Shown: positions 45,678-55,465, numbered from the stretch's first letter. The stretch: DNA of 64,000 nucleotides from JANELJ01 sp024511395 (GCA_963681975.1 OY820613.1:3596001-3660000), one strand, 5' to 3'. Numbers and translations are program-made. The notes: generated by a model not told the origin, from the letters alone.

Positions 45678-46698
45678 AACCTGAATTCTGGATAAGAACT
45701 AAAAAATATTGAACTAAATGCCTGTTTCTCGATCAGATCATTTAATGACCAAATCAAATGAATTTGAACAAGGAACAGGCAAGTGACTACTATAGATGAA
45801 TTGTATTGTAATATTGATGATTTCAACCAGTTCTTTTATCCTGAATGGGAAAAAACACTGCTGGAATCCGGTGATAAAAAGAGAAGACGACAAGGTGTAA
45901 TGAGCCCCGGTGAACTGATGACTATCCTGATTAACTTTCATCAGTCACATTACAAAGATTTTAAGAGTTATTATTTATGCCATGTGCATCAACATCTTAG
46001 GAAAGAGTTTCCAGATTTATTGAGCTATAGCCGTTTCCTGTGAGTGATGTCATCGGTACTGGTGCCATTATGCGCTTACTTTACTCATTGCAAAGGAAAG
46101 CCCACCGGAATTGCCTTTGTTGATGCGAGCAGCATTAAAGTATGCCAAAACATTCGCATACCCAGGCATAAAGTCTTTGATGGTGTTGCTCAGCGAGGCA
46201 AATCGACCATGGGGTGGTTCTATGGGTTTAAAGTTCACCTGATCATTAATCATAAAGGTGAAATACTGGCCACTAAATTGACGGCCGGTAATGTAGATGA
46301 CAGAAAACCGGTTCCTGAAATGGCCAAAGACTTATATGGAAAGCTTTATGGTGACAAAGGCTATGTCTCCAGTCTTTTAAGTGATGAACTGTTTGAACAG
46401 GATGTCGGGCTTATTACCAATGTCAGACGAAACATGAAACCACGTGCCATTGCATTGTGGGATAAGATTATGCTGAAAAAACGTTTTATAATTGAAACGG
46501 TTAATGAGCAGCTAAAAAATATTACACAGATTGAACATTCACGTCATAGAAGCGTAAGTGGTTTTATGTTGAACCTTATTGGTTCTCTGATTGCCTATTG
46601 TCATAAAAAAGACAAGCCGACAATCAGAATAGATGAGAGTGATATGAAAACTCTCTGTATTTAGGTAAATGACTGGGTTCTTATCCAGATCTCAGGTT
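45678..46698 (+). mobile_element. IS982-family element
   Basis: Terminal inverted repeats AACCTGAATTCTGGATAAG at the left and, on the other strand at the right, AACCTGAGATCTGGATAAG, about 22 bp with two mismatches. No clear target duplication was found. It is inserted in the START-domain gene. Confidence 0.82.
45783..46664 (+). pseudogene. IS982-family transposase with in-frame TGA
   Basis: An IS982 DDE transposase of about 293 codons: N-terminal MTTIDELYCNIDDF, then AFVDASSIKVC, RIPRHKVFDGVAQRGKSTMGW, YGFKVHLIINHKGEI, LYGDKGYVSS and the C-terminal KKRFIIETVNEQLKN. A TGA at 46041-46043 (after YSRFL) divides it in the same frame; restarting at the following GTG or ATG would leave out the N-terminal domain. 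Part of this sequence recurs at 60077-60515. Confidence 0.88.
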
Positions 46699-47280
46699 AA
46701 TTACCCAGTGAGGCAGATAACCACCGGGATTGGTGTGCTGAACCCAGGTAATCCGGGTTAATTTTTTGCCAAGGGGGTCCAGATGATAAGTACCATGGGA
46801 GTGCTGAACACGAATGGCTGAATAGAGGGGTATTTTTTTGCACAGCTGAGTATGGCGGGTACAGAATTCAGGCAAAGCCTGTACTTCTATATTGACTTCC
46901 CCTGTTTCCGGAATGCGTCTGATCCGGGTATGAAAAATAAATTCACGGTTTCGAGCTGGAAAAGGCAGATGATGCAGCTGATAATGATAACATTCAGAAA
47001 ATGACTGTCTTAATAGTAATTCCTGTGTTTCACAGTGATGGATCCATGCGGTACAGGCTTTGAGGTCGGTGATGACAGCCAGCAGACTGTCAATAGAGGC
47101 TTCTATCTGAACAACACCTTTAAAGGCTTTTACCTTGTCAGCCCAGTATTCTTTCAGGTAAACCTGAATTTCGTCCTCATCCCTGACCATAACCCAGTCA
47201 TACTCGGAGCTGGCAATACTGACGCCAGTGGCGCAAAGCATTGCCATAAATAATAGTGCTAAACACTTTTTCACCGGCAC

Positions 47281-47583
47281 AGCCCAAGAACATGAAATAC
47301 TTTCCCTATAAGATGTTCTATTCTATTTCTTTATACCTTTACTATACTCCCAGATGCCTTGAGGGTCATTGACGGGGGGGCAACGCTGTAAATTTCTGCA
47401 AATTCAGGTGATTTTTGCTTATTTTTACTGAAATACAATTATTTTGGTTGAACTTTGGGCGCAAAATCACTACAATCGCGGTAATTTTCTACGCATATCA
47501 GCATTTGGCCAGATATTTTGCAGCCCTGAGTCTATTTAAAGCAAGTATTATTCGCTGCTTTAAAGTCACTTGAGCTTCTTTAA
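47281..47583. other. Non-coding region before fusA, left part
   Basis: About 300 bases with no gene. It should hold the promoter of the START gene. TTAAAGCA/TGCTTTAA forms a small hairpin near 47536-47563. The rest is unremarkable AT-rich sequence. Confidence 0.45.
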
Positions 47584-47759
47584 CCTAAATTAATCAGTTG
47601 AAACGTAGCGAGAATGGTCAGAGTGCTGAAGATACAAGGTTTTACAGGTTATTTTGGCTTTATTCGTAGTCACCCTACGGGTGAAGTCAAAATGTTCTGG
47701 AAAGCCTTGTAGATTCAGTGCTATGGACATTTGCAGTAGGTTCAACTGATTAATTTAGG
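47584..47759. repeat. 176-nt long imperfect hairpin upstream of fusA
   Basis: Outer arms CCTAAATTAATCAGTTGAA (47584-47602) and its exact complement (47741-47759) enclose further pairing: GTGCTGAAGATACAAGG against CCTTGTAGATTCAGTGC, ATTTTG against CAAAAT, and a tip TCACCC-TAC-GGGTGA. The whole segment can fold as one long rod 205 bases before the fusA start. Confidence 0.8.
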
Positions 47760-47964
47760 TTTAAGGTAAAACGGTACTCTGCGTCTGCTGAAGCGATTTT
47801 CCGTTAGTATATCAAAGCCTTAGACGCTAATAGATATTTTTATTAGTGCGGGTACTTTTTTACTGTCGGAAAGGTGTTTCAGGCCTGGCCAGTGAGACAC
47901 GTAATGTATTTTTATTTTTAACTAACTATTATTACTAACAATTTAGTGTAACCAGAGTATTATT

Positions 47965-50052
47965 ATGGCTGATTTAAGCAAATACCGTAACATAGGCATC
48001 TTTGCACACGTGGATGCCGGTAAAACCACCACCACTGAACGTATTTTGAATCTCACGGGTAAGACCCACAAGATTGGTGAAGTACACGATGGTGAAGCGA
48101 CCACTGACTTTATGGAACAGGAGCAGGAGCGTGGTATTACCATTCAGTCTGCAGCAACTTCCTGTGAGTGGGACGGTCACCGTCTGAATATTATTGACAC
48201 CCCCGGACACGTTGACTTCACTATTGAAGTGTATCGTTCCCTGAAAGTTCTGGACGGTGGTGTGGGTGTGTTCTGTGGATCCGGCGGTGTTGAGCCTCAG
48301 TCTGAAACTAACTGGCGTTATGCTAACGAATCCAAAGTAGCCCGTGTGATTTTTGTTAACAAACTGGATCGTCTGGGTGCCGATTTCTACCGTGTTGTGG
48401 ATCAGGTAGAAAACGTTCTGCAGGCCAATCCTCTGGTTATGACCCTGCCTATCGGTATCGAAGATGAATTCAGCGGTGTGGTTGATGTACTGACCCGCAA
48501 AGCTTGGGTATGGGATGATTCCGGTGACCCAAGCAAGTATGAAATTCAGGATGTTCCTGCCGATATGGTTGACAAGGTAGAAGAATACCGCGAGCAGATG
48601 ATTGAAACGGCTCTGGAGCAGGACGACAACCTGATGGAAGCCTACCTGGAAGGTGAAGAGCCATCCATTGAAGACATTAAGAAATGTATTCGTAAAGGTA
48701 CCATTGCCCTGGACTTCTTCCCGACTTTATGTGGTTCTGCATTTAAGAACAAAGGTATTCAGCCGGTTCTGAATGCGGTAGTAGATTATCTGCCTAATCC
48801 GACTGAAGTTCCTCCTCAGCCGGAAGTGGATCTGGAAGGTAACGAAACTGGCGAATATGCCATTGTTGATCCAGAACGTCCCGTACGTGCTCTGGCATTC
48901 AAAATTATGGATGACCGTTTTGGCGCACTGACCTTTACCCGTATTTACTCCGGTCGTGTGGAAAAGGGTATGACCCTGTTAAACACTTTTACCAGTAAAA
49001 CGGAACGTATCGGCCGTATTGTAGAAATGCATGCTGACTCCCGTGAAGAACTGGATTCCTGTGAAGCCGGTGATATTGTTGCTTTTGTTGGTCTGAAAAA
49101 TACCCAGACTGGTCATACTTTATGTGATTCTAAAAATCCGGCTACTCTGGAACCCATGGTGTTTCCTGAGCCGGTTATCTCTATTGCCATTAGCCCTAAG
49201 GATAAGGGCGGTTCCGAGAAAATGGGTGTGGCACTGAACAAGATGGTTAAGGAAGATCCTTCTTTCCATGTAGAAACCGATGAAGACAGTGGTGAAACCA
49301 TCCTTAAAGGTATGGGTGAACTGCACCTGGATATTAAAATTGATATTCTTAAGCGTACTCATGGTGTGGATGTTGAAGTGGGCAAACCTCAGGTGGCCTA
49401 TCGTGAATCCATTACCAAGGCGGTTGAAGATACTTATACTCACAAGAAGCAGTCCGGTGGTTCCGGTCAGTTTGGTCGTATCGACTACCGTATTGAGCCC
49501 GGTGAGCCTAATAGCGGTTACACATTTGAGTCCACCGTGACCGGTGGTAATGTCCCAAGCGAATACTGGGGCGCTATTGAGAAAGCCTTTGGCAGAATGA
49601 TGGAAGAAGGTGTTCTGGCAGGTTTCTCGGTAGTTGACGTGCATATTGAACTGATGGACGGTGCCTACCATGCAGTTGACTCCTCTGCCATGGCCTTTGA
49701 ACTGGCTGCAAACGGTGCTTACCGTCAGACCATGCCAAAATGTGGTCCTCAGCTGTTAGAACCGATTATGAAGGTTGACGTATTTACGCCTGAAGAACAT
49801 GTCGGTGACTGTATTGGTGATCTGAACCGTCGTCGTGGTATGATCAAGGCTCAGGAATCAACACCTACCGGCGTACGTATTAAAGCGGACGCACCACTGA
49901 GTGAAATGTTTGGTTATATTGGTGATCTGCGTACCATGACTTCCGGTCGCGGCCAGTTCTCCATGGAATTCTCACACTACAGCCCATGTCCTAAGAATGT
50001 AGCTGAAGAAGTGATTAAGGAAACCAAAGCCCGTAAAGAAGCACAGAAGTAA
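47965..50052 (+). CDS. fusA: Translation elongation factor G
   Basis: 695 residues, the GTPase that drives ribosomal translocation. G1 is AHVDAGKTT at residues 14-22, G3 DTPGH at 78-82 and G4 NKLD at 132-135; the five-domain arrangement is complete, ending with domain V (GDLRTMTSGRGQFSMEF). It stands alone rather than in an rpsL-rpsG-fusA-tufA operon, so the genome may have a second copy. Codon use is strongly biased, as for a highly expressed gene. A terminator follows. Confidence 0.95.
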   Translation: MADLSKYRNIGIFAHVDAGKTTTTERILNLTGKTHKIGEVHDGEATTDFMEQEQERGITIQSAATSCEWDGHRLNIIDTPGHVDFTIEVYRSLKVLDGGVGVFCGSGGVEPQSETNWRYANESKVARVIFVNKLDRLGADFYRVVDQVENVLQANPLVMTLPIGIEDEFSGVVDVLTRKAWVWDDSGDPSKYEIQDVPADMVDKVEEYREQMIETALEQDDNLMEAYLEGEEPSIEDIKKCIRKGTIALDFFPTLCGSAFKNKGIQPVLNAVVDYLPNPTEVPPQPEVDLEGNETGEYAIVDPERPVRALAFKIMDDRFGALTFTRIYSGRVEKGMTLLNTFTSKTERIGRIVEMHADSREELDSCEAGDIVAFVGLKNTQTGHTLCDSKNPATLEPMVFPEPVISIAISPKDKGGSEKMGVALNKMVKEDPSFHVETDEDSGETILKGMGELHLDIKIDILKRTHGVDVEVGKPQVAYRESITKAVEDTYTHKKQSGGSGQFGRIDYRIEPGEPNSGYTFESTVTGGNVPSEYWGAIEKAFGRMMEEGVLAGFSVVDVHIELMDGAYHAVDSSAMAFELAANGAYRQTMPKCGPQLLEPIMKVDVFTPEEHVGDCIGDLNRRRGMIKAQESTPTGVRIKADAPLSEMFGYIGDLRTMTSGRGQFSMEFSHYSPCPKNVAEEVIKETKARKEAQK

Positions 50053-50069
50053 ACTTAGTATTACTTCAT

Positions 50070-50098
50070 AAAAAAGGCCGGCTTGTCAGGCCTTTTTT
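50070..50098 (+). terminator. Intrinsic terminator of fusA
   Basis: AAAAAGGCC (50071-50079) pairs with GGCCTTTTT, loop of nine bases, ending in a T6 run. A textbook rho-independent terminator 18 bases after the stop. Confidence 0.92.
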
Positions 50099-50135
50099 AA
50101 TGTTATTTATTTGTAAGTATTCAGTATAATTGACC

Positions 50136-50250
50136 GTGATTGGCTGCAGGTACTGTATTTCCGGGGACGCTCAAGTACATCCATGTATCGCTTTACGAAA
50201 ACATCCATGTTTTCATAAACCCCTTAAACACAGTACCCACAGCCAATCAC
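50136..50250. repeat. Long palindromic element PAL2
   Basis: 115 bases. Outer arms GTGATTGGCTGCAGGTACTGT and ACAGTACCCACAGCCAATCAC pair at 19 of 21 positions; GGGG/CCCC pairs inside. The interior has TACATCCATGTA and AAAACATCCATGTTTT, two small palindromes around CATCCATG, the motif also in PAL1 and PAL3. No gene lies in 50099-50336 otherwise. Confidence 0.8.
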
Positions 50251-50336
50251 TCTACAGTGTACTAATTCAAGGTGAACAGTTACGTTCATTTTTAATGTTG
50301 TAATAACCTGTAGCTGATCTTTTCCCAGGACTAAAT

Positions 50337-50594
50337 ATGCAATGTCGAAGCGGCTGCGGAGCCTGCTGTATAGCACCATCCATTAGCTCGCCCATCCCAG
50401 GAATGCCTGACGGCAAACCAGCCGGACAACGATGCATTCAACTGGATGAAAACAATTTATGCAAATTATTCAATCACCCAGAACGCCCACAAACCTGCTT
50501 AAACTTCCAGGCCACCGAAGAATTCTGCGGCATAAATAATAATTTCGCCCTCCAGTCCCTAACCCAACTGGAACAGGAAAGCCGACCAAACTAA
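50337..50594 (+). CDS. YkgJ-family cysteine-cluster protein
   Basis: 85 residues. The N-terminal CRSGCGACC and later CIQLDENNLCKLF, RPQTCLNF and EEFCG give the eight-cysteine pattern of the YkgJ (CxxCxxCC) family, proposed to bind zinc or iron. It has no signal peptide. Biological role unknown. It ends 38 bases before a heptamer repeat array. The length fits the short YcgN/YkgJ-like members. Confidence 0.85.
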   Translation: MQCRSGCGACCIAPSISSPIPGMPDGKPAGQRCIQLDENNLCKLFNHPERPQTCLNFQATEEFCGINNNFALQSLTQLEQESRPN

Positions 50595-50632
50595 AAAACT
50601 TCATTAAAAGACACCAGACAAAGTATAATAAC

Positions 50633-50743
50633 CTGAACGCTGAACGCTGAACGCTGAACGCTGAACGCTGAACGCTGAACGCTGAACGCTGAACGCTGAA
50701 CGCTGAACGCTGAACGCTGAACGCTGAACGCTGAACGCTGAAC
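50633..50743. repeat. Heptanucleotide tandem array (CTGAACG), about 16 units
   Basis: Fifteen exact CTGAACG units plus a final CTGAAC, 111 bases, ending 20 bases before the start of the TraB-family gene. A long minus-strand open frame with repeating SAFSVQR is an artefact of the period. Confidence 0.97.
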
Positions 50744-50763
50744 ACTAAAAAGGCCCCCACCCA

Positions 50764-52023
50764 GTGCAACAAACCAACACGGACATCAAAACCAATACGG
50801 ATAACATCGAGCAGGACAAACCCATTTTCGAACATACCCTGGCAGGTAAAAAAATTACCGTTCTGGGCACAGCCCATGTCTCTAAAGCCAGTGCCGATAA
50901 AGTCAGGGAGTTACTGGAAACCGGTCACTATGACGGTGTGGCTATTGAATTGTGCCCCAGCCGTTACGGCAGTATGATTGATCCGGACTCACTGGCTAAA
51001 ATGGATCTGTTCCGGGTATTCAAAGAAGGCAAGGCCTCCATGGTTATCGCTTCCCTGGCACTGGGTGCTTATCAGCAGAAAATGGCGGAAGAGTTTGGTA
51101 TTGAGCCGGGCGCTGAAATGCGTATGGCTATTGAGCAGGCCGAAGCGCTGAACTGTAATATCCACCTGATTGACCGTGATGTGGGTACTACGCTCAAGCG
51201 GGTGTACAGCAACGTGCCCTGGTGGAAAAAAATGGGCATTATCGGCGGTCTGCTCGGCAGTGTGGTGACTTCAGAAAAGGTATCAGAAGATGAAATAGAA
51301 CGCCTCAAGGAAGGTGATATTCTGGAAACCACCTTTGCCCAGTTTGCAGAGGAAGCTAAAGAACTGTACTCACCACTGATTGACGAGCGTGATCAGTACA
51401 TGGCGGCCAAACTGGAACAGATAGTGACCGAATCAGACAACCAGTCTATCTTGGCGGTAGTGGGTGCAGGTCATTTAAAAGGTATTGAGTCCTACCTGGC
51501 TAAAGACGAAGATATTAACAGTCCGGAAGAATTACACGCCAAAGCTCAGGCCACTATCGAGCGTCTGGAGCAATTGCCGGAAAAAAGCCGCTGGCCGGAA
51601 CTGATCCCCTGGATCATCGTGGCCATTTTAATTGCGGGTTTTGCCATTGGTTTCAGTAAGAGTACTGATCTGGGTATCCAGTTATTAATCTGGTGGGTGG
51701 TGATTAACGGCTCACTGTCTGCCCTTGGAGCGGCTATTGCTAAAGGTCATCCATTAACCGTAATTGGAGCATTTATAGCAGCGCCCATTACTTCCCTGAA
51801 TCCTACTATTGGAGCCGGAATGGTGACGGCGGCTATCGAACTGTATCTAAGAAAGCCTAATGTTGGTGATTTTAGTCAGCTGAGAAAGGATACCACTCAT
51901 ATTTCAGGCTGGTGGAAAAATAAAGTTGCCCGTACCTTACTGGTGTTCTTTTTCTCCACGCTGGGTTCAGCCGCAGGGACTTATATTGCCGGTTTCAAGA
52001 TTTTTGAAAGTCTGGTAAAATAA
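50764..52023 (+). CDS. TraB/GumN-family membrane protein
   Basis: 419 residues. The N-terminal TraB domain has the family opening VLGTAHVSKASADKVRELLE, AIELCPSRYGSMID and later AVVGAGHLKGIESYL, with the conserved GTAHVS and GAGH motifs. The C-terminal third has about four membrane helices (WIIVAILIAGFAIGF, LLIWWVVINGSLSALG, VIGAFIAAPITSLNP, LLVFFFSTLGSAAGTYIAGF). Related to archaeal and bacterial TraB proteins of unproven function, possibly peptidase-like. The annotated start is a GTG with a poor ribosome-binding site right after the heptamer array. Confidence 0.87.
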   Translation: MQQTNTDIKTNTDNIEQDKPIFEHTLAGKKITVLGTAHVSKASADKVRELLETGHYDGVAIELCPSRYGSMIDPDSLAKMDLFRVFKEGKASMVIASLALGAYQQKMAEEFGIEPGAEMRMAIEQAEALNCNIHLIDRDVGTTLKRVYSNVPWWKKMGIIGGLLGSVVTSEKVSEDEIERLKEGDILETTFAQFAEEAKELYSPLIDERDQYMAAKLEQIVTESDNQSILAVVGAGHLKGIESYLAKDEDINSPEELHAKAQATIERLEQLPEKSRWPELIPWIIVAILIAGFAIGFSKSTDLGIQLLIWWVVINGSLSALGAAIAKGHPLTVIGAFIAAPITSLNPTIGAGMVTAAIELYLRKPNVGDFSQLRKDTTHISGWWKNKVARTLLVFFFSTLGSAAGTYIAGFKIFESLVK

Positions 52024-53037
52024 TTAAGACTTCTTATTTTTTTTCTGCATATACGCTTTCATTTTTTCACACTGGTCTTCCCGCTCTGCCCGTGAGGTAA
52101 ACCAGACATAATCAAAAGGCAGGTGTTTAAGATTTTCTCCCCAGGCCTGAGAGTATTCAGCAGGCTGTAATTTATCCGGGCTGATTTCAATAAAAGCCAT
52201 ACTTAGAATTCTGGTATTATTCTGTTTTTGAAATTGTTTGTCGGACAGTTCCTGATGCAGATACCATGGAAGACCATAGTCTTTACGGGTATGACCGGAA
52301 CCGGCAATCACAATAACTTTCTTATGCTGTTTTAAGCTCTCCAGGATGGTGGTCATTATAGCCAGATCACGAACCTGTTGGCCTCTAAGCATGGGTGTAA
52401 GCATATTTTCCAGCAGCATATCACAATGGGATAGCTGGATATCCTGCTCCAGTGTCTGTTGAATATCAGGTTTATACTGATACCTGTTAAGCAAGTCTTG
52501 GTACTTTTTATCCAGTACCTCAGGACCCTGTTTAATAACCTTTCTGATCTGTTTGTGTTCAAGATTTGTGGCAATAACCGGCAGATTATTTTCTAAAGTC
52601 TGTTCAAATACCGGGTGGTAATAAGACCACTGTGGCCAGCCGGATTTATTCCAGGCCACGGTTCTGGCAAAGTCGTCAGTAATACTTTCGGAGTTTTTAT
52701 TCCTTGTCTGAAAATCATGAATGCTCTCCTGCTGGTTCTGATTAAGCATTTCAAAGGCTACCGCTGGTGACTGATTATTTATTACAAATTCATGAATTGT
52801 ATCAGCCTGTAATTGATGGTGCTGTTTATTATCATGAGTTTCGCCCAGTAAAATAATATCAGAGGAAAGGACCTGCTGCCTGAGCTGTTCCTGTGAGATA
52901 AACTTCTGCTCTTTAACCGACCAGATTTTATCCAACAGGGGATGTTCAGATACTGTTGTTATGCCGAGTGTACAGGCAGAGAGAAAAATAATAATTAAAG
53001 CACTGAAGTAACTAAAACGCCTGAAAAAATTTATCAT
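52024..53037 (-). CDS. ChaN-family lipoprotein
   Basis: 337 residues. The signal peptide ends in lipobox LSAC with the lipidated Cys22 (FFRRFSYFSALIIIFLSAC), so it is an envelope lipoprotein. The ChaN (haem-binding uptake, DUF399) domain shows SSDIILLGETHDNKQHHQLQ, PAVAFEMLNQNQQ, NKSGWPQWSYYHPVFE and VIAGSGHTRKDYGLPWYL. The family binds haem dimers and is often linked to iron uptake. Its stop is the base after the TraB-gene stop, so the two are convergent with no spacer. GETHDN and GSGH are reminiscent of the TraB motifs in the neighbour, as both families share the EreA/ChaN-like fold. Confidence 0.87.
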   Translation of the reverse strand: MINFFRRFSYFSALIIIFLSACTLGITTVSEHPLLDKIWSVKEQKFISQEQLRQQVLSSDIILLGETHDNKQHHQLQADTIHEFVINNQSPAVAFEMLNQNQQESIHDFQTRNKNSESITDDFARTVAWNKSGWPQWSYYHPVFEQTLENNLPVIATNLEHKQIRKVIKQGPEVLDKKYQDLLNRYQYKPDIQQTLEQDIQLSHCDMLLENMLTPMLRGQQVRDLAIMTTILESLKQHKKVIVIAGSGHTRKDYGLPWYLHQELSDKQFQKQNNTRILSMAFIEISPDKLQPAEYSQAWGENLKHLPFDYVWFTSRAEREDQCEKMKAYMQKKNKKS

Positions 53038-53109
53038 GTAATACTCCCGGTTTTGACGTAAAATTAAATATCTGGAACACTCCTAATCATAACAATTATG
53101 GACAGATGA

Positions 53110-55007
53110 ATGAAATTTAATGGAGTCGGTATTCTAACCAGCCTGTGCTTTCTACTTCTTAGTCACAGCGGCTGGGCAATAGATAACCCATTACTCAGTT
53201 ATGTGCCTGCTGATACCATGCTTTTTTCAGGTAATATGGAGCAAGTCAGTATTTATGATTATCCTGTACCCCCTTTAGATATTACACCAGAGGAGCCTCT
53301 TTCTAATATTGAAAAACAGCAGCTCGGTGCAAGCGGCTGGTTTTTTTATGAACTGTACTAGGATCTGCTGCAAACTATAAATGCTTCCAGTACTGATACT
53401 TCTGTATCGGAGTTTAAAAACCATTATGGCCTGTCTGAACAACTGGCCTTTGTTTTTTATACCCAGGGTATCAGCCCGGTTATCCGGGTAAGGCTTGAAC
53501 AGGAACAGAACTTATTAGCAATTCTGGATAAGGCCTCAGGTCTCTCCGGTTTAAACTTCCAGCCAAAACAATATCTGCAGCAGAAATACCGGAGTTATTC
53601 CCTGGATGGAACTATGCAGTTAATTGTTTCAATTTCGGATAGGACAGATAAACACTCTGATAAAATGGCGACTCTGGCACTGATCCCGGATAATCTTTCC
53701 GAACGGGATCTCAGTTTGATTCTGGGGATCACTCAGCCGGTACAATCACTTACTGTTACGGATAAATTAGCCGGTATTGCTCAGGATAATCATTATCTAC
53801 CTGTTTCGGTTAACTTTATAGATTTTGAACAGGTGCTGCTGTCTTTTTATGAGCATAAAACAAACTCCATTGGGGCATGGCTCCCAGGCAGGGATAATCA
53901 TCTGTCAGCTTGGCAGACTCCTGAATGTAAAGAGGATTTGCTGAAGCTGATAAAAGAAGTTCCTCGTCTAACGGCGGGCTTTACCCGTTTGAATAATGCA
54001 GTACCCTCTCAGGAAGGTAATATAAGCCAGCACAGTGAAATGAATGCCCTGCTGGAAATTAAAAACCGGAATGTAAAGCTTGAGTTGAATCGTTTTAGAG
54101 GTTTTATACCAGATTATGTAAAAAAAGGTTCTGAGCAGAACATTTTTGCTTTCGCTGTCGGTGCCAATTTTTCACAATTAGCCCCGATGTTTTTCTATGT
54201 ATCAGAGTCATTTAAAAACACAGTTTTTAAATGCAGGCCCCTGCTAAAATTGCAGGACAGAATGGCTAAAACCAATCCGGCTATGGCGGCATTAATGGCC
54301 GGGGTTGTTGATGGTTTGCATGGTATTGCCTTTGCTCTGCAGAAATTAAAAATAGTACAACAGAGTCAGGAGAAAGACGCTGGGGAGAATAATGCAGAGG
54401 TGTCCTTCCTGTTAAGTATTGCTACAGAATACCTGCAGCAGATCTGGCGTATGATATCCGATTTTAGTTCGGCAACGGCATTATTAACTCCGTCAAAAGA
54501 ACCACAGCGTTTAAACTTTCCCGAACTTGAGCCTTATGGCATTGAGCTTTACCTAGCTATCATGGGCGAATATCTGGTGCTTTACAGTGGACAGTCTGCA
54601 CAGCAACTGGTCAATGAACCCATTAGTGCCAATGGTCTTATTTATGAAAGTATTAATTATTCAGCTTTGTCAGAAGCCGCACCGCACTTAAAACAGTCCA
54701 TAAATAAAACCGGGAAAGAAAACAACCCCCCGCAGAAAGCTGTATTTATTTTGATGAAACCCTGGCACGGCTGTCCCGAATGTCTGGTACCATGGTTTAT
54801 GACAGTGATTTTACTGAGCGGGGCTGGCATCACACTTTCTATGTTGGTGATGGCTGCCGGTTAATCAAAGACGAGGTAGAGGAAATTCTGGAAGATGGTA
54901 CCGGGTTTTATCAGAAATATTCAGAGGACGGTCAGTGCGTGATCTTTGAAACCCGTTATCGCTGGACACAGTCCAATGCCCAGTTGCAGTTAAAGTTCAA
55001 CCGGTAA
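53110..55007 (+). pseudogene. Large secreted protein gene, broken
   Basis: A gene of about 630 codons that I cannot assign to a family. It begins with a signal peptide (GILTSLCFLLLSHSGWA) and the phrase LLSYVPADTMLFSGNMEQ. It has a TAG at 53359-53361 after FFYELY, and the same frame continues to 54864. Near 54735, at a run of six C's, the frame must shift to continue as FDETLARLSRMSGTMVYDSDF to a stop at 55005-55007. Loss is probably recent because the remaining sequence is well preserved. Its 3' end overlaps the truncated HIT gene. Confidence 0.8.
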
Positions 55008-55261
55008 CCGTCCTCGTCCTCTGCGACCCCGAGTTCCTGTGCCAGTTTCTTTGCTGTCAGGATCATATAGCCCAGTAAATCCTGATGTTCCTCTGTAAAA
55101 TCATTGATTGTGGCAATATGCTGTTTTGGAATGATTAGTATATGAATGGGAGCCTGTGGTGCAATATCATGAAAGGCTAGAACCCGTTCATCTTCATAGG
55201 CAATGTTTGCAGGAATATGACCGTCAAGGATCTGACAGAACAGACAATTGTGTTCAGACAT
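54956..55261 (-). pseudogene. HIT-family (HinT-like) protein, C-terminus lost
   Basis: 101 codons with CLFCQILDGHIPANIAYEDERVLAFHDIAPQAPIHILIIPKQHI, a typical HinT-like nucleotide hydrolase. Normal members continue GYRLVINCNxDGGQ and then the catalytic HxHxH triad. Here the sequence reads GYRLNFNCN and then WALDCVQR and stop, using the end of the opposing broken gene. The active-site histidines are absent, so the enzyme is inactive. Confidence 0.82.
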
Positions 55262-55355
55262 AAACAGGGCTCCAATGGTTTCTGAATGTGTATTTGATTT
55301 ATCTGGAAGTCAGGGCGGAACATACTTTTATAATTCTCATTTAGACGCAAATACC

Positions 55356-55465
55356 GTATCCATTGATCGTACTCCTTGCTGAAGACGCCGTGAATCCATC
55401 CATGGAGGCTTTTCGGCAGCGTCCCTGCTGCTGAAATTTCATCAAGAAGCACGGTCAATGGATAC
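55356..55465. repeat. Long palindromic element PAL3
   Basis: 110 bases between the HIT relic and djlA. Outer arms of 29 bases (GTATCCATTGATCGTACTCC onward against the 55437-55465 complement) match at 24 positions. The core TCCATGGAGGCTTTTCGGCA onward (55399-55436) is shared with PAL1 with two differences. The rest of 55262-55619 holds no gene. Confidence 0.83.

Larger units (their letters stand above)
45536..47280 (-). pseudogene. START-domain secreted protein split by IS982
   Basis: The 5' part (to about 46699) has a signal peptide (KKCLALLFMAMLCATGVSIASS) and a START-like lipid-binding domain with WMVRDEDEIQVYLKEYW-type opening, CTAWIHHCE, LPFPARNREF and HWVIN. The 3' part (45536-45677) continues LLRNVLFKTLQSLRKLV to a TAA. 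Both are in the same orientation on either side of IS982, so they were one gene of about 240 codons. Function unknown; membrane-lipid binding is suggested by the fold. Confidence 0.82.

Noticed and set aside
50633..50743. CRISPR-like direct repeats
   Set aside because: The unit is 7 bp and contiguous with no spacers; no cas genes are present.
50470..50877. Minus-strand ORF encoding SAFSVQR repeats
   Set aside because: It is generated by the heptamer array having no stop in that frame, and overlaps the ends of two well-supported genes on the other strand.
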